Below are positions 22,890 through 30,963 of a stretch of DNA of 64,000 nt, one piece after another (the first letter of the stretch is position 1; each line of letters begins with the position of its first letter). Under the pieces are notes generated by a model. That model searched no databases. It was not told where the DNA came from and saw only the letters and a list, made by a program, of their open reading frames with translations. The stretch is from Nonomuraea rubra (GTDB lineage: Bacteria > Actinomycetota > Actinomycetes > Streptosporangiales > Streptosporangiaceae). The stretch spans positions 5,067,001 to 5,131,000 of the forward strand of contig NZ_JACHMI010000001.1 of the NCBI RefSeq assembly GCF_014207985.1. Direction: 5' to 3'. A program made the translations under genes and the position numbers.

Positions 22890-23720
22890 ATGTCCTTCCA
22901 CGAGCTGCTGACCAGAACCGTCAGGGCGCCCGACCGCGTCATCCGCTTCGGCCCGCACCCCGACCAGGTTATCGACGTCCACCTCCCAAAGCGGGAGACC
23001 GCGCCGCCGGTGATCCTGCTGCACGGCGGCTTCTGGCTGGCCTCCTACGACCGGTCGCACACCCGCCCCATGGCCGCCGCACTGGCCGACCTGGGACACC
23101 CGGTGTACGTGCCGGAGTACCGCAGGCTCGGCCAGCCGGGCGGCGGCTACCCGGGCACGTTCGACGACGTGGCCGCCGCGGTCGATCTGGTCACCGCGGG
23201 ACGGCGGGGGGTCGTGGTGGCCGGTCACTCGGCGGGCGGGCAGCTGGCCCTGTGGTCGGCCGCGCGCCACCGCCTGCCCCCGTCCTGCTCCTGGCACGGC
23301 AAGCCCGCGATCGGCGCGGTGGTGGCGCTGGCGGCGCTGTCGGACCTGGGGGAGGCGTTCACCGCCGGCCTCGGCGACGGGGCGGCGGCGCGCCTGCTGG
23401 ACGGCCGGGCCGAGCTGCTCGGCCTGACCGACCCCGTACGGCTGCTGCCGCTCGCCCCCGGGACCCGGCTCGCGCTCGTGCACGGCGTCCGGGACCGGCT
23501 CGTGCCCGTGGACATGAGCCGCAGGTTCGCCGCGCGGGCGGGCGCCGTTCTCACCGAGATCCAGGACGCCGGGCACTTCGCGCTCATCGACCCGCTCTCC
23601 GCCGCCTGGCCCGCCGTGACCCGCGCCCTCGCACCGGCCGGCCGGCAGGAGGCGGCCGGCGTCCCGCACCTTGCCGGCCGCGCACGACCCGGCCCGGCGA
23701 TGGTGACCACCACACGCTGA
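22890..23720 (+). CDS. Alpha/beta hydrolase, kynurenine-formamidase-like
   Basis: A 276-residue hydrolase. HGGFW (about residues 45-49) is the oxyanion motif characteristic of arylformamidases, followed by the nucleophile elbow AGHSAGG, the acid in HGVRDRLVPVD and the His in DAGHFALID. Kynurenine formamidase converts N-formylkynurenine to kynurenine, a step towards anthranilate; esterase activity on other substrates is equally possible. ATG at 22890 is chosen by the start of homology; the in-frame upstream region is low quality and there is no strong ribosome site. Same direction as the AhpD-like gene 30 nt downstream. Confidence 0.8.
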   Translation: MSFHELLTRTVRAPDRVIRFGPHPDQVIDVHLPKRETAPPVILLHGGFWLASYDRSHTRPMAAALADLGHPVYVPEYRRLGQPGGGYPGTFDDVAAAVDLVTAGRRGVVVAGHSAGGQLALWSAARHRLPPSCSWHGKPAIGAVVALAALSDLGEAFTAGLGDGAAARLLDGRAELLGLTDPVRLLPLAPGTRLALVHGVRDRLVPVDMSRRFAARAGAVLTEIQDAGHFALIDPLSAAWPAVTRALAPAGRQEAAGVPHLAGRARPGPAMVTTTR

Positions 23721-23750
23721 AAGAACACCTACGAATCCGAAGGGTACGAA

Positions 23751-24395
23751 ATGACGGACATCGCATTTTTGGATAAGCCCGATACCGTGAATTGGCCACC
23801 ACGCTGGCGGCATTTCGCCAACCACGCGGGCGGCGGCTCCGCGCACATCACGTTACGTTCGGAAGAGCCGGGAATCCGCGGCCTGTTCCGCTACCGGCCG
23901 GAGGCCGCGCGGCCGCTGACCCTGCTCTCCGAAGTGCTGCTCTGCGGCGACGGCACGCTGACCAGGGGCGAGCGGGAGCTGATCGCCGCGTACGTGTCGT
24001 CGCTCAACCGCTGCCGCTTCTGCTACCACACGCATGCCGCGTTCGCCGCCGTCCGCGTCCCCGGCGGCATGGACCTGGTCGACCAGGTACGCGCCGACCT
24101 CGGCAACGCCCCGATCCCCGGCAAGCTCAAGGCTCTGCTGGAGATCGCGGCGGCCGTGCAGCGCAGCGGCCAGGACGTCACGTCCGAGCACGTGGACGCC
24201 GCCAGGCGGGAAGGAGCCACGGACGAGGAGATCCACGACACGGTGCTGATCGCGGCGGCGTTCTGCATGTACAACCGCTACGTGGACGGCCTGGCCACGC
24301 TGGCCTGCGACGACCCCGAGCACTACGCCGAGCGGGCCAGGCTCACCGGCGGGTACGTGGCGACCTGGCACGACGAACTGGAGGAGGCCTGCTGA
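23751..24395 (+). CDS. AhpD-like alkylhydroperoxidase/CMD protein (copy 1)
   Basis: A 214-residue CMD-fold protein. The redox motif CRFCYHTH is at residues 88-95, in LTRGERELIAAYVSSLNRCRFC, followed by two helices with DTVLIAAAFCMYNRYVDGLAT. It is about two-thirds identical by eye to the gene at 25039 but has a longer N-terminus (35 residues) and C-terminus. Peroxidase or thiol-disulfide activity is expected from the Cys pair and the His relay. The pair flanks a divergent SnoaL-like gene, suggesting a duplication with insertion between. It may protect against peroxide or radical damage caused by the enediyne. Confidence 0.85.
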   Translation: MTDIAFLDKPDTVNWPPRWRHFANHAGGGSAHITLRSEEPGIRGLFRYRPEAARPLTLLSEVLLCGDGTLTRGERELIAAYVSSLNRCRFCYHTHAAFAAVRVPGGMDLVDQVRADLGNAPIPGKLKALLEIAAAVQRSGQDVTSEHVDAARREGATDEEIHDTVLIAAAFCMYNRYVDGLATLACDDPEHYAERARLTGGYVATWHDELEEAC

Positions 24396-24425
24396 GCTGC
24401 GATGACGGTCCGGGGGAACGGCGGT

Positions 24426-24454
24426 GGCGCGGGTCCCCGCGGGGCGCCCGCGCC
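24426..24454. terminator. Hairpin between convergent genes
   Basis: GGCGCGGG / CCCGCGCC arms with an inner CCCC-GC-GGGG stem, located between the AhpD-like and SnoaL-like genes; can serve both. Confidence 0.55.
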
Positions 24455-24460
24455 CGCCCG

Positions 24461-24853
24461 TCAGGCGAAGAAGTCGTCGACGGAGTAGGGGTCGTACGGG
24501 TAGCTCGTCCGCTCGCTGATCTTCCCGCCGGTCAGCCGGAAGAGCTGGAGGCCGTGGTCGTCCAGGGTGCGGCCGTCACGCTCACCACGGATCGACAGCA
24601 CCGCGGCCACGCGGTCCGCGCCGACGAGGTAGTCCTGCGGCTCCAGCCGCAGCCCGCCGGTGGCGGCCTCGGCCAGCCGCGCCAGGTAGCCGAGCACCTG
24701 CTCCTTGCCGCGGTAGTCCCGGGCCATCGGGCCGCGGCCGGGAACGTGGAAGACCACGTCGTCGGTGAGGAGGTCTCGCAGGACGTCCAGGTCGCCCTTG
24801 GCGAGTGCGTCGTAGAAACCGCTGGCGACAGTGATGCTGGAATGTTCGGTCAT
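24461..24853 (-). CDS. SnoaL/NTF2-like protein
   Basis: A 130-residue cone-fold protein: VASGFYDALAKGDLDVLRDL, LTDDVVFHVPGRGPMARDY, GKEQVLGYLARLAE and the C-terminal FRLTGGKISERTSYPYDPYS. This is the SnoaL-like/limonene-epoxide-hydrolase-like polyketide cyclase and isomerase superfamily. It may be a cyclase or an epoxide hydrolase acting on the enediyne or its aromatic part, but many family members have unrelated roles. Lies on the minus strand between the two AhpD-like paralogs; the 185 bp to 25039 contain divergent promoters, including TTGACA near 24965. Confidence 0.8.
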   Translation of the reverse strand: MTEHSSITVASGFYDALAKGDLDVLRDLLTDDVVFHVPGRGPMARDYRGKEQVLGYLARLAEAATGGLRLEPQDYLVGADRVAAVLSIRGERDGRTLDDHGLQLFRLTGGKISERTSYPYDPYSVDDFFA

Positions 24854-25038
24854 GGATTCCGTCCCATCGCAAACAGGGCTTATGAGCCGTTCGCGACCCT
24901 ACGCTGCGTAGATCCACAAAACAAGAAGGCGTCCGGAATAAGCGCATAAATGAGGAAAGGTGACGTTGACAGTGGATGAGCGACGACCCGATCATGCAGG
25001 AGGTGACCGACCGGACCGGCCGAAATTGAGGAGCATTA

Positions 25039-25602
25039 ATGCCCCATGTCCCCATCGATTCCGGTGAGCCCGGAATTCGCGGCCTCTTCGCCTTCCGCCC
25101 CGAGACCGCCGGGCCGCTGAACGCCCTGGCCGAGGTGCTGCTCCGCGGCGACAACACGCTGACGCGCGGCGAGCGGGAGCTGATCGCGGCCTACGTGTCC
25201 GGGCTCAACGAGTGCCGCTACTGCACGGCCTCGCACGCCGCGTTCGCCGCCGCCCAGCTCCCCGGCGGCATGGACCTGGTCGACCGGGTCCGCGCCGGCA
25301 CCGCGGGCACGGACATCTCGCGGAAGCTCCAGGCGCTGCTGGCGATCGCGGCCGCCGTCCAGCGCGGCGGCCGCGAGGTCACCGCAGACCTGGTCGCCGC
25401 CGCCAGGGCGGAGGGCGCCACCGACCAGGAGGTCCACGACACGGTGCTGATCGCGGCGGCGTTCTGCATGTTCAACCGTTACGTGGACGGCCTGGCCACG
25501 CACGCCCCCGACGACCCCGCCGTCTACGCCACGGCGGCCGAGCGCGTCGTGACGTACGGCTACGGCCATCCCGCTCCCCAGCAGGCGGGACAGGCCGGGT
25601 GA
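25039..25602 (+). CDS. AhpD-like alkylhydroperoxidase/CMD protein (copy 2)
   Basis: A 187-residue paralog of the gene at 23751, with CRYCTASH at residues 59-66 and the same LTRGERELIAAYVSGLN and DTVLIAAAFCMFNRYVDGLAT segments. The N-terminus begins directly at the conserved PGIRGLF. The GTGA overlap with the FAD oxidoreductase downstream indicates translational coupling, so this copy probably works with that enzyme. The peroxidase role is inferred from the Cys-x-x-Cys and His motif. Confidence 0.85.
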   Translation: MPHVPIDSGEPGIRGLFAFRPETAGPLNALAEVLLRGDNTLTRGERELIAAYVSGLNECRYCTASHAAFAAAQLPGGMDLVDRVRAGTAGTDISRKLQALLAIAAAVQRGGREVTADLVAAARAEGATDQEVHDTVLIAAAFCMFNRYVDGLATHAPDDPAVYATAAERVVTYGYGHPAPQQAGQAG

Positions 25603-27140
25603 CGCACGACCACCGCTTCCTGATCATCGGCGCCGGCCCCGGCGGCCTCCAGCTCAGCCACTTCCTGCAGCGGGCCGGGGCCGACTACGTCACCCTGGAG
25701 CGGGAGGAGTCGCCGGGCGGCTTCTTCCGCCGCTACCCGCGCCACCGCCGGCTGATCTCGCTGAACAAGGTCCACACCGGCGAGCAGGACCGCGAGATCC
25801 AGCTCCGCTGGGACTGGAACTCGCTGCTCAACGACGGCCCCGAGCTGGCGTTCCCGAGCTACTCGCAGGAGTACTTCCCGCACGCCGACGACCTGCTGCG
25901 CTACCTGGCCGACTTCCAGCGCGTGCACGGCCTGCGCGTGCGCTACTCCACGCCGGTGACGCGGGTGGAGAAGACGGGTGACCGGTTCGCCGTCCACGCC
26001 GGCGGCGAGGTGTTCCGCGCCGACTGCGTGATCGTGGCGACCGGCTGGGGCGGCCCGCACGTGCCCGGCATCCCCGGCATCGAGCTGGCCACCGGCTACG
26101 AGGACGTGCCCGCGAGCGGCGAGGAGTACACCGGGCAGCGGGTGCTCATCGTCGGCAAGGGCAACTCGGCGTTCGAGACCGCCCAGGCGCTGCTGCCGTA
26201 CGCGTCGGTGATCCACCTGGCCAGCCCCAGCCCCGTACGGCTGGCGTGGACCAGCAAGCACCCCGGGCACGTGCGCGGCCAGTACGGCGCGCTGCTGGAC
26301 AGCTACTGGTTCAAGACCCTGCACGCCGTGCTGGAGTGCACCGTGGACCGGATCTGGCGGGAGAACGGCGGGTACCGGGCCGCGATCACGTACACGCTGG
26401 CCGAGGGCGAGCGGGCGGTGCTCGACTACGACGCCGTGCTGCGCTGCACCGGCTTCACCATGGACACCGGGCCGTTCGGCGCGTCCTGCCGTCCCGAACT
26501 GGCTCCGAACGGGCGCATTCCGGCCATCCGCCCCGACTTCCAGTCGGCCAACGTCGACGGCCTGTACTTCGCCGGCACGCTCATGCAGGCCCGCGACTTC
26601 AAGCGGGCCTCCTCGGCGTTCATCGACGGCTTCCGCTACAACCTGCGCACGCTGGCCGCGCTGCTGTGCGAGCGCTACGACGGCGTGCCGCTGCGCTCGC
26701 GCGAGCTGCCCGCCGCCGCCGGCCCGCTGACGGACGACGTGCTCGGCCGCGTCAACCACAGCTCGGCGCTGTGGACGCAGTTCGAGTATCTGGCGGACGC
26801 GTACGTGATCGATCCGGCGCAGCGGACGGCGCGGCACTACGAGGACCTGCCGGAGGACTACGCCGTCTCCCGCTTCGCCGGCGAGGACCTGCTGCTCACC
26901 GTCACCCTGCGCTGGGGCCCCCGCGACCGGCACCCCGACGTGTTCGCCATCCGGCGGCACCCGACGCCCGACCGCGCCGACGAGTGCGCCTTCCTGCATC
27001 CCGTCGTCCGCGTCTGGCGGCGCGGCGAGCTGACGGCCGAACGGCACCTGCTGGAGGACCTCCAGGCCCGCTGGCAGGACCCGGTACGCCACGCCGCCCC
27101 GCTCCGCTCCTTCCTGTCCGAGCACCTGCCGGCCTGCTAG
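25599..27140 (+). CDS. FAD/NAD(P)-dependent oxidoreductase (FOXRED2/CzcO-like)
   Basis: A 513-residue flavoprotein. It has the FAD fold FLIIGAGPGGLQLSHFLQRA, a second dinucleotide site GQRVLIVGKGNSAFETAQAL near residue 185, and the GDS-like VDGLYFAGTLMQ near the end of the core. The N-half GGFFRRYPRHRRLISLNK resembles flavin monooxygenases of the CzcO/FMO group. The C-terminal 120 residues are an additional domain seen in FOXRED2-like proteins. The start is a GTG at 25599 overlapping the previous stop. Its TAG stop overlaps the stop of the convergent YbdK-like gene, a natural right border of the biosynthetic block. The substrate is unknown. Confidence 0.85.
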   Translation: MTHDHRFLIIGAGPGGLQLSHFLQRAGADYVTLEREESPGGFFRRYPRHRRLISLNKVHTGEQDREIQLRWDWNSLLNDGPELAFPSYSQEYFPHADDLLRYLADFQRVHGLRVRYSTPVTRVEKTGDRFAVHAGGEVFRADCVIVATGWGGPHVPGIPGIELATGYEDVPASGEEYTGQRVLIVGKGNSAFETAQALLPYASVIHLASPSPVRLAWTSKHPGHVRGQYGALLDSYWFKTLHAVLECTVDRIWRENGGYRAAITYTLAEGERAVLDYDAVLRCTGFTMDTGPFGASCRPELAPNGRIPAIRPDFQSANVDGLYFAGTLMQARDFKRASSAFIDGFRYNLRTLAALLCERYDGVPLRSRELPAAAGPLTDDVLGRVNHSSALWTQFEYLADAYVIDPAQRTARHYEDLPEDYAVSRFAGEDLLLTVTLRWGPRDRHPDVFAIRRHPTPDRADECAFLHPVVRVWRRGELTAERHLLEDLQARWQDPVRHAAPLRSFLSEHLPAC

Positions 27141-28249
27141 GCGCGGAAACGCTCCACCAGGTCGTCCACCACGCCCTCGAACGACCCGCGCGCCTTCAAC
27201 GCGGCCCGCTGCCGGGCGGCCCCGCTCCCGGCGGCGCGCAACCACCGCCACCCCCGCATGACCGTCTCCAGGTCGCCGCTGCCCACCAGGGCGGGCCGGA
27301 CGTGCTCCAGCAGCCCCTCCACGATCTCCGCCACCGGGACCGCCCGCCCGGTGTGCGGATCGACACCGTGCCCGTCGAGCCCGTCCCTGGCGGCCCGCCA
27401 GTACGCCACCCGCAGCAGCTCGCCCGTCACCCGCGGCCCCGGATCGCCCGCTTCGACCCGCTCCAGGGACACCGTGACCAGCGCCCTGACCAGCAGCGCC
27501 AGCAGCACCGACTCCGCCGCCGAGGCCGGCACGTCGCTCACCCGCACCTCCACCGTGGGCAGCCGGTGCGACGGCCGCGCGTCCCAGAACACCGTCGCCG
27601 GATCGACCAGCGCCCCGCTCGCGGTCAGCCCCGCGACCACGCTCTCGTAGTGGCCGAGCCCCTCCAGGTACGGCGGCGGCCCCGCCACCGGCCACTTGCC
27701 CCAGGACAGCACCCGCCAGCCCGCGTACCCGGTGTCACGGCCGGTCCAGAACGGCGAGTTGGCCATGAGCGCGATCAGGGCGGGCAGCCACGGCCGCAGG
27801 TGGTTGCACACCAGCGGCACCCGCTCCCGGTCGGGCAGGTGCACGTGGACGTGACCGGCGCAGATGGCCTGCTCGTCGTGGAGCGCCCGGTAGTTCTCGA
27901 TGCCGAGGTCGTAGCGGGAGTCCTCGGTGATGGGCGGCGGCACGGCCTCGCCGAGCACGGGCGTGCCCGAGGCGACCACGGCCAGCCCCTCGGCCCGCGC
28001 TGCGGCGGCGACCGCGTCCCGCATCCGGCGCAGCTCGCGCTCCAGGCCGGCGGGCTCCGCGCAGGGCGGCGTCTTGGCCTCCACCTGGAACCGCGTGATC
28101 TCCGTGCACACCTGTTCCCCGAGCTCCTCGGCGGCCCGCCGGACGACCTGCCCCGCCCGCGGCACCACCTCCCGGGTACGGGGATCGACGACGAGGTACT
28201 CCTCCTCGACCCCCATCAGGGGGCGGACGGGGTCGAACGGCGTGGTCAC
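27137..28249 (-). CDS. Carboxylate-amine ligase, YbdK / glutamate-cysteine ligase type 2 family
   Basis: A 370-residue GCS2 enzyme: LMGVEEEYLVVDPRTREVV at the N-terminus, EITRFQVEAKTPPC, AGHVHVHLPDRE, and ANSPFWTGRDTGYAGWR followed by SWGKWP. These proteins form a gamma-glutamyl bond or another ATP-dependent amide, and actinomycete members often have unknown substrates. GTG at 28249 is chosen because GGGAG lies 9 nt upstream; an upstream GTG at 28255 is too close to it. The stop shares 3 nt with the FAD oxidoreductase stop. Probably housekeeping. Confidence 0.87.
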   Translation of the reverse strand: MTTPFDPVRPLMGVEEEYLVVDPRTREVVPRAGQVVRRAAEELGEQVCTEITRFQVEAKTPPCAEPAGLERELRRMRDAVAAAARAEGLAVVASGTPVLGEAVPPPITEDSRYDLGIENYRALHDEQAICAGHVHVHLPDRERVPLVCNHLRPWLPALIALMANSPFWTGRDTGYAGWRVLSWGKWPVAGPPPYLEGLGHYESVVAGLTASGALVDPATVFWDARPSHRLPTVEVRVSDVPASAAESVLLALLVRALVTVSLERVEAGDPGPRVTGELLRVAYWRAARDGLDGHGVDPHTGRAVPVAEIVEGLLEHVRPALVGSGDLETVMRGWRWLRAAGSGAARQRAALKARGSFEGVVDDLVERFRA

Positions 28250-28429
28250 GGTCACGGGCTCCCTTGCAGGCGAGGGGACGGTCACGTCCGATCCTGCCCG
28301 TACTCCGGCCCGCCCGGCGGGCCTTTCGATCGACTTCCCCGTGCATCGGGCGACCGTTGGCCGCCTCCATCGGGTCATATCGGGTGCTGACACGACCGGA
28401 AGGCAGGCCGATGCGGCCCGCTCGCCAGG

Positions 28430-28980
28430 GTGACCGGCCTCACCAGGTCCGACGACTCGGGCACGTCCGGCGCCGGCGGGCTGCGGTGGGAGCTGCGCTG
28501 GGACAACCTGCCGGACCAGTGGCCGCCGAGCACCCCGCCGGCCGTGCCGTTCCAGCACGTCACCGGCACGCTCGGCGGCACCTCCGGCGTCGGCGACCGG
28601 CCGGTCGCCACCTGCCTGTCACCGCGGCCGGTCGCCCCCGGCGGCGGTTGCAGGTCTACCTGTCGCCGTACGCCAGCGCCCACGGGCAGCCGGGCCTGCC
28701 GCGGGTCGCCGTGCTCGGGGACAGCCTGCTGCAGCAGCTCAACGACTCCGCCTACAACGCGGCCCACGGCGTCCAGGGCTACGTGGAGGGCAACCTGAAC
28801 ACGGCCGGGCTGCTCGCCGAGGTCGAGGGGCAGGGCGGCCGCCGCTGGACCGACAGCGGCGGCACCGGCCTGGCCAGGGCCGACGGGTACCTGCCCGACG
28901 AGTTCCGCGGGCTCGCCGAGCCGCCGGGGGAGGCGGGCTGGTACCTGAACTGGTTCACCCTCACCCGCCGGTCACCGTAG
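28430..28980 (+). pseudogene. Decayed SGNH/GDSL-hydrolase-like gene
   Basis: Frame 2 from the GTG at 28430 reads a Gly/Ser/Thr-rich outer segment up to about 28640. Frame 1 then carries LQVYLSPYASAHGQPGLPRV, AVLGDSLLQQLND (the GDS nucleophile block of SGNH hydrolases), GQGGRRW and a Trp-rich end. The switch lies in a GGCGGCGG tract near 28645. The signal peptide and the later SGNH blocks (including the catalytic His) are missing. I read it as a frameshifted and internally deleted remnant; two overlapping genuine genes are less likely. Confidence 0.5.
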
Positions 28981-29045
28981 GCAGGCCCATCCGGCGGTCA
29001 CCGCGGGCCGGCTCATTCACCGGTCACCGAGGGCCGGCTCACACG
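28966..29045. repeat. Short direct repeats, CGGTCACCG..GGCCGGCTCA
   Basis: A 25-26 bp unit occurs at 28995-29020 and 29021-29045, with a partial copy at 28966-28980, spanning the gap between the SGNH remnant and the AraC gene end. Confidence 0.6.
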
Positions 29046-29977
29046 CCCGCGCGGTGGTGGCTCGGTGACACGCCGCGGACGCGCTTGAACGCCACGCTCA
29101 GCGCGAACGCGTTGGCGTACCCGACGTGCCGGGCGATCGCGTCGATCGTGGTCTCAGAGGAGCGCAGGAGATCGGCGGCCAGCGCGATCCGCCAGCCGGT
29201 GAGGTAGGCCATGGGCGGCTCACCCACGAGCGTGGCGAAGCGCCGCGCGAACGCCGCCCGCGAGGCCCCCACCTTCGCGGCCAGCCCGCCCACCGTCCAC
29301 GGGCGGGCCGGGTCGTCGTGGATCAGCCGCAACGCCGGGCCGATCAGCGGGTCGCTCTGCGCCCGGTACCAGCCGGGCGCCCGCGCCTCCGGGCGGGCGA
29401 ACCAGGCCCGCAGCGTCGCGATCAGCGCCAGGTCCAGCAGCCGGTCGAGGAACACCTGCTGGCCGGGCCCCTCACCGCTGAGTTCCTGGGCCAGCAGCTC
29501 CATGATCGGGGCCTGCGTGCTCGGCCGCGGCACGACGAGGATCTGCGGCAGCGCGCTCAGCAGCCGCCCTGTCACGTCGCCGCTGACCTGGTAGGTGCCG
29601 CTGGCCACGATCGCCGACCCGTCGGGCGACTGGCCGCTCGTGTTCGGGCCGAGCCGCAGCTCGTCGGTGACGTCCACGCCGTCCAGGGTGGTCAGGCGGT
29701 TGCCGGCGTGCACGATGATGTCCGGCTCGGTCGCCGGGTCGTCCGAGATCGTGTACGGCTCCGGCCCCTTGATGATGGCCACGTCCCCGGTGCGCATCGG
29801 CACCGGCTCGCCCCCGTCGGGCACGATCCAGGCCTGCCCGCGCAGCGCGGTCGCCAGCGCGAGCATGGCCCCGTCGGCGATGCGCATCGACCACGGCGGC
29901 TCGAGGATCGCCCGGCAGAACTCCGCACTGCGGGCACGAACGCCGTCGAGCAGGTCGGCTAGCGGGTCCACCCTCAC
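29039..29977 (-). CDS. AraC-family regulator with cupin N-terminal domain
   Basis: A 312-residue regulator: an N-terminal cupin_6 domain (DPLADLLDGVRARSAEFCRA, RIADGAMLALATALRGQAW, DVAIIKGPEPYTI) and a C-terminal double HTH (WTVGGLAAKVGASRAAFARR; IDAIARHVGYANAFALSVAF). This type usually controls an adjacent oxidoreductase gene in response to a small molecule. It is divergent from the NmrA-like gene at 30087, the likely target. GTG start at 29977. Confidence 0.9.
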   Translation of the reverse strand: MRVDPLADLLDGVRARSAEFCRAILEPPWSMRIADGAMLALATALRGQAWIVPDGGEPVPMRTGDVAIIKGPEPYTISDDPATEPDIIVHAGNRLTTLDGVDVTDELRLGPNTSGQSPDGSAIVASGTYQVSGDVTGRLLSALPQILVVPRPSTQAPIMELLAQELSGEGPGQQVFLDRLLDLALIATLRAWFARPEARAPGWYRAQSDPLIGPALRLIHDDPARPWTVGGLAAKVGASRAAFARRFATLVGEPPMAYLTGWRIALAADLLRSSETTIDAIARHVGYANAFALSVAFKRVRGVSPSHHRAGV

Positions 29978-30086
29978 AGCCTAGACGCCGAGAAATGGAA
30001 CCGAGCGCCAGAGATATGGATCGTCCAGCCGCCGGTGCCTTCACTGGAACTCGACAGGCACAACGACGACCGGCAGGAGAGAACTC

Positions 30087-30947
30087 ATGTACGCGATCAC
30101 CGGAGTGACGGGCCACGTCGGCGGCGCGGCGGCCAGGGCGCTGCTGGCCAAGGGCGAACCGGTGCGGGCCGTGGTCCGCGACCCGGCCAAGGGCGGGCCG
30201 TGGAGCGAGGCGGGGGCGGAGGTGTTCGCCGCCGACCTGGGCGACAGGGCGGCGCTGGCGGAGGCGTTCCGCGGCTGCCGCGGGGCGTTCGTGATGCTCC
30301 CCACCGATCCGGCGGCGGACGACACCGGGCACCGCGCGCTGGCGGCCTCGATCGCCGGCGCCGTCAGGGACAGCGGGGTCCCGCACGTGGTGATGCTGTC
30401 CTCGCTCGGCGCCGAGCTGGCCGAGGGCACCGGCCCCGTCCGCTGGCTGCACCACCTCGAGAACCTGCTGCGCGAGACGGGCGTGCTGCTGACCGCCGTC
30501 CGCTCGGGCCACTTCCAGGAGAAGGCCGAGGCCGTGCTCGACGCCGCACGCGGGGCCGGCGTCTACCCCGTCTTCGGCGACTCCGCCGACACGCCCCTCC
30601 CGATGATCGCCACGCGCGACGTCGGCAGGGTGGCCGCCGAGGCCCTCCTCTCGCCGCCCTCCGCCGGCGAGGTCATCGACCTGGACGCCCCCGCCTACAC
30701 CGAACGGCAGGTGGCCGAATCGCTCGCGGCCGTGCTCGGCAGGCCGCTCCAGGTGGTCACCATCCCGCAGTCGCAGTGGGTGGACACCATGGTCGAGGCG
30801 GGCCTCCCGCCGCAGCTCGCGCGGGAGCTCGCCGACATGTACGCCGCCGTGGACCGCGGCCTGCTCCAGCCCGCCGGCGACCGTCGGCTCACCTGCCCGA
30901 CCGATATCGGCGAGACCCTGCGCCGCCTGGTCACGCCCGCCCCCTGA
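30087..30947 (+). CDS. NmrA-like NAD(P)H-binding protein
   Basis: A 286-residue atypical SDR: YAITGVTGHVGGAAARALLA is the dinucleotide motif, followed by VRAVVRDPAK and HVVMLSSLGAELAEGTG; the catalytic Tyr-x-x-x-Lys is not in place, as in NmrA/quinone-oxidoreductase-2-like proteins. It may be a quinone reductase or redox sensor. AraC (29039) is divergent with a 109-bp shared promoter region; GGAGAG lies before the ATG. The SDR downstream follows after 16 nt in the same operon. Confidence 0.85.
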   Translation: MYAITGVTGHVGGAAARALLAKGEPVRAVVRDPAKGGPWSEAGAEVFAADLGDRAALAEAFRGCRGAFVMLPTDPAADDTGHRALAASIAGAVRDSGVPHVVMLSSLGAELAEGTGPVRWLHHLENLLRETGVLLTAVRSGHFQEKAEAVLDAARGAGVYPVFGDSADTPLPMIATRDVGRVAAEALLSPPSAGEVIDLDAPAYTERQVAESLAAVLGRPLQVVTIPQSQWVDTMVEAGLPPQLARELADMYAAVDRGLLQPAGDRRLTCPTDIGETLRRLVTPAP

Positions 30948-30963
30948 TGCCGGGGAGATCGAC

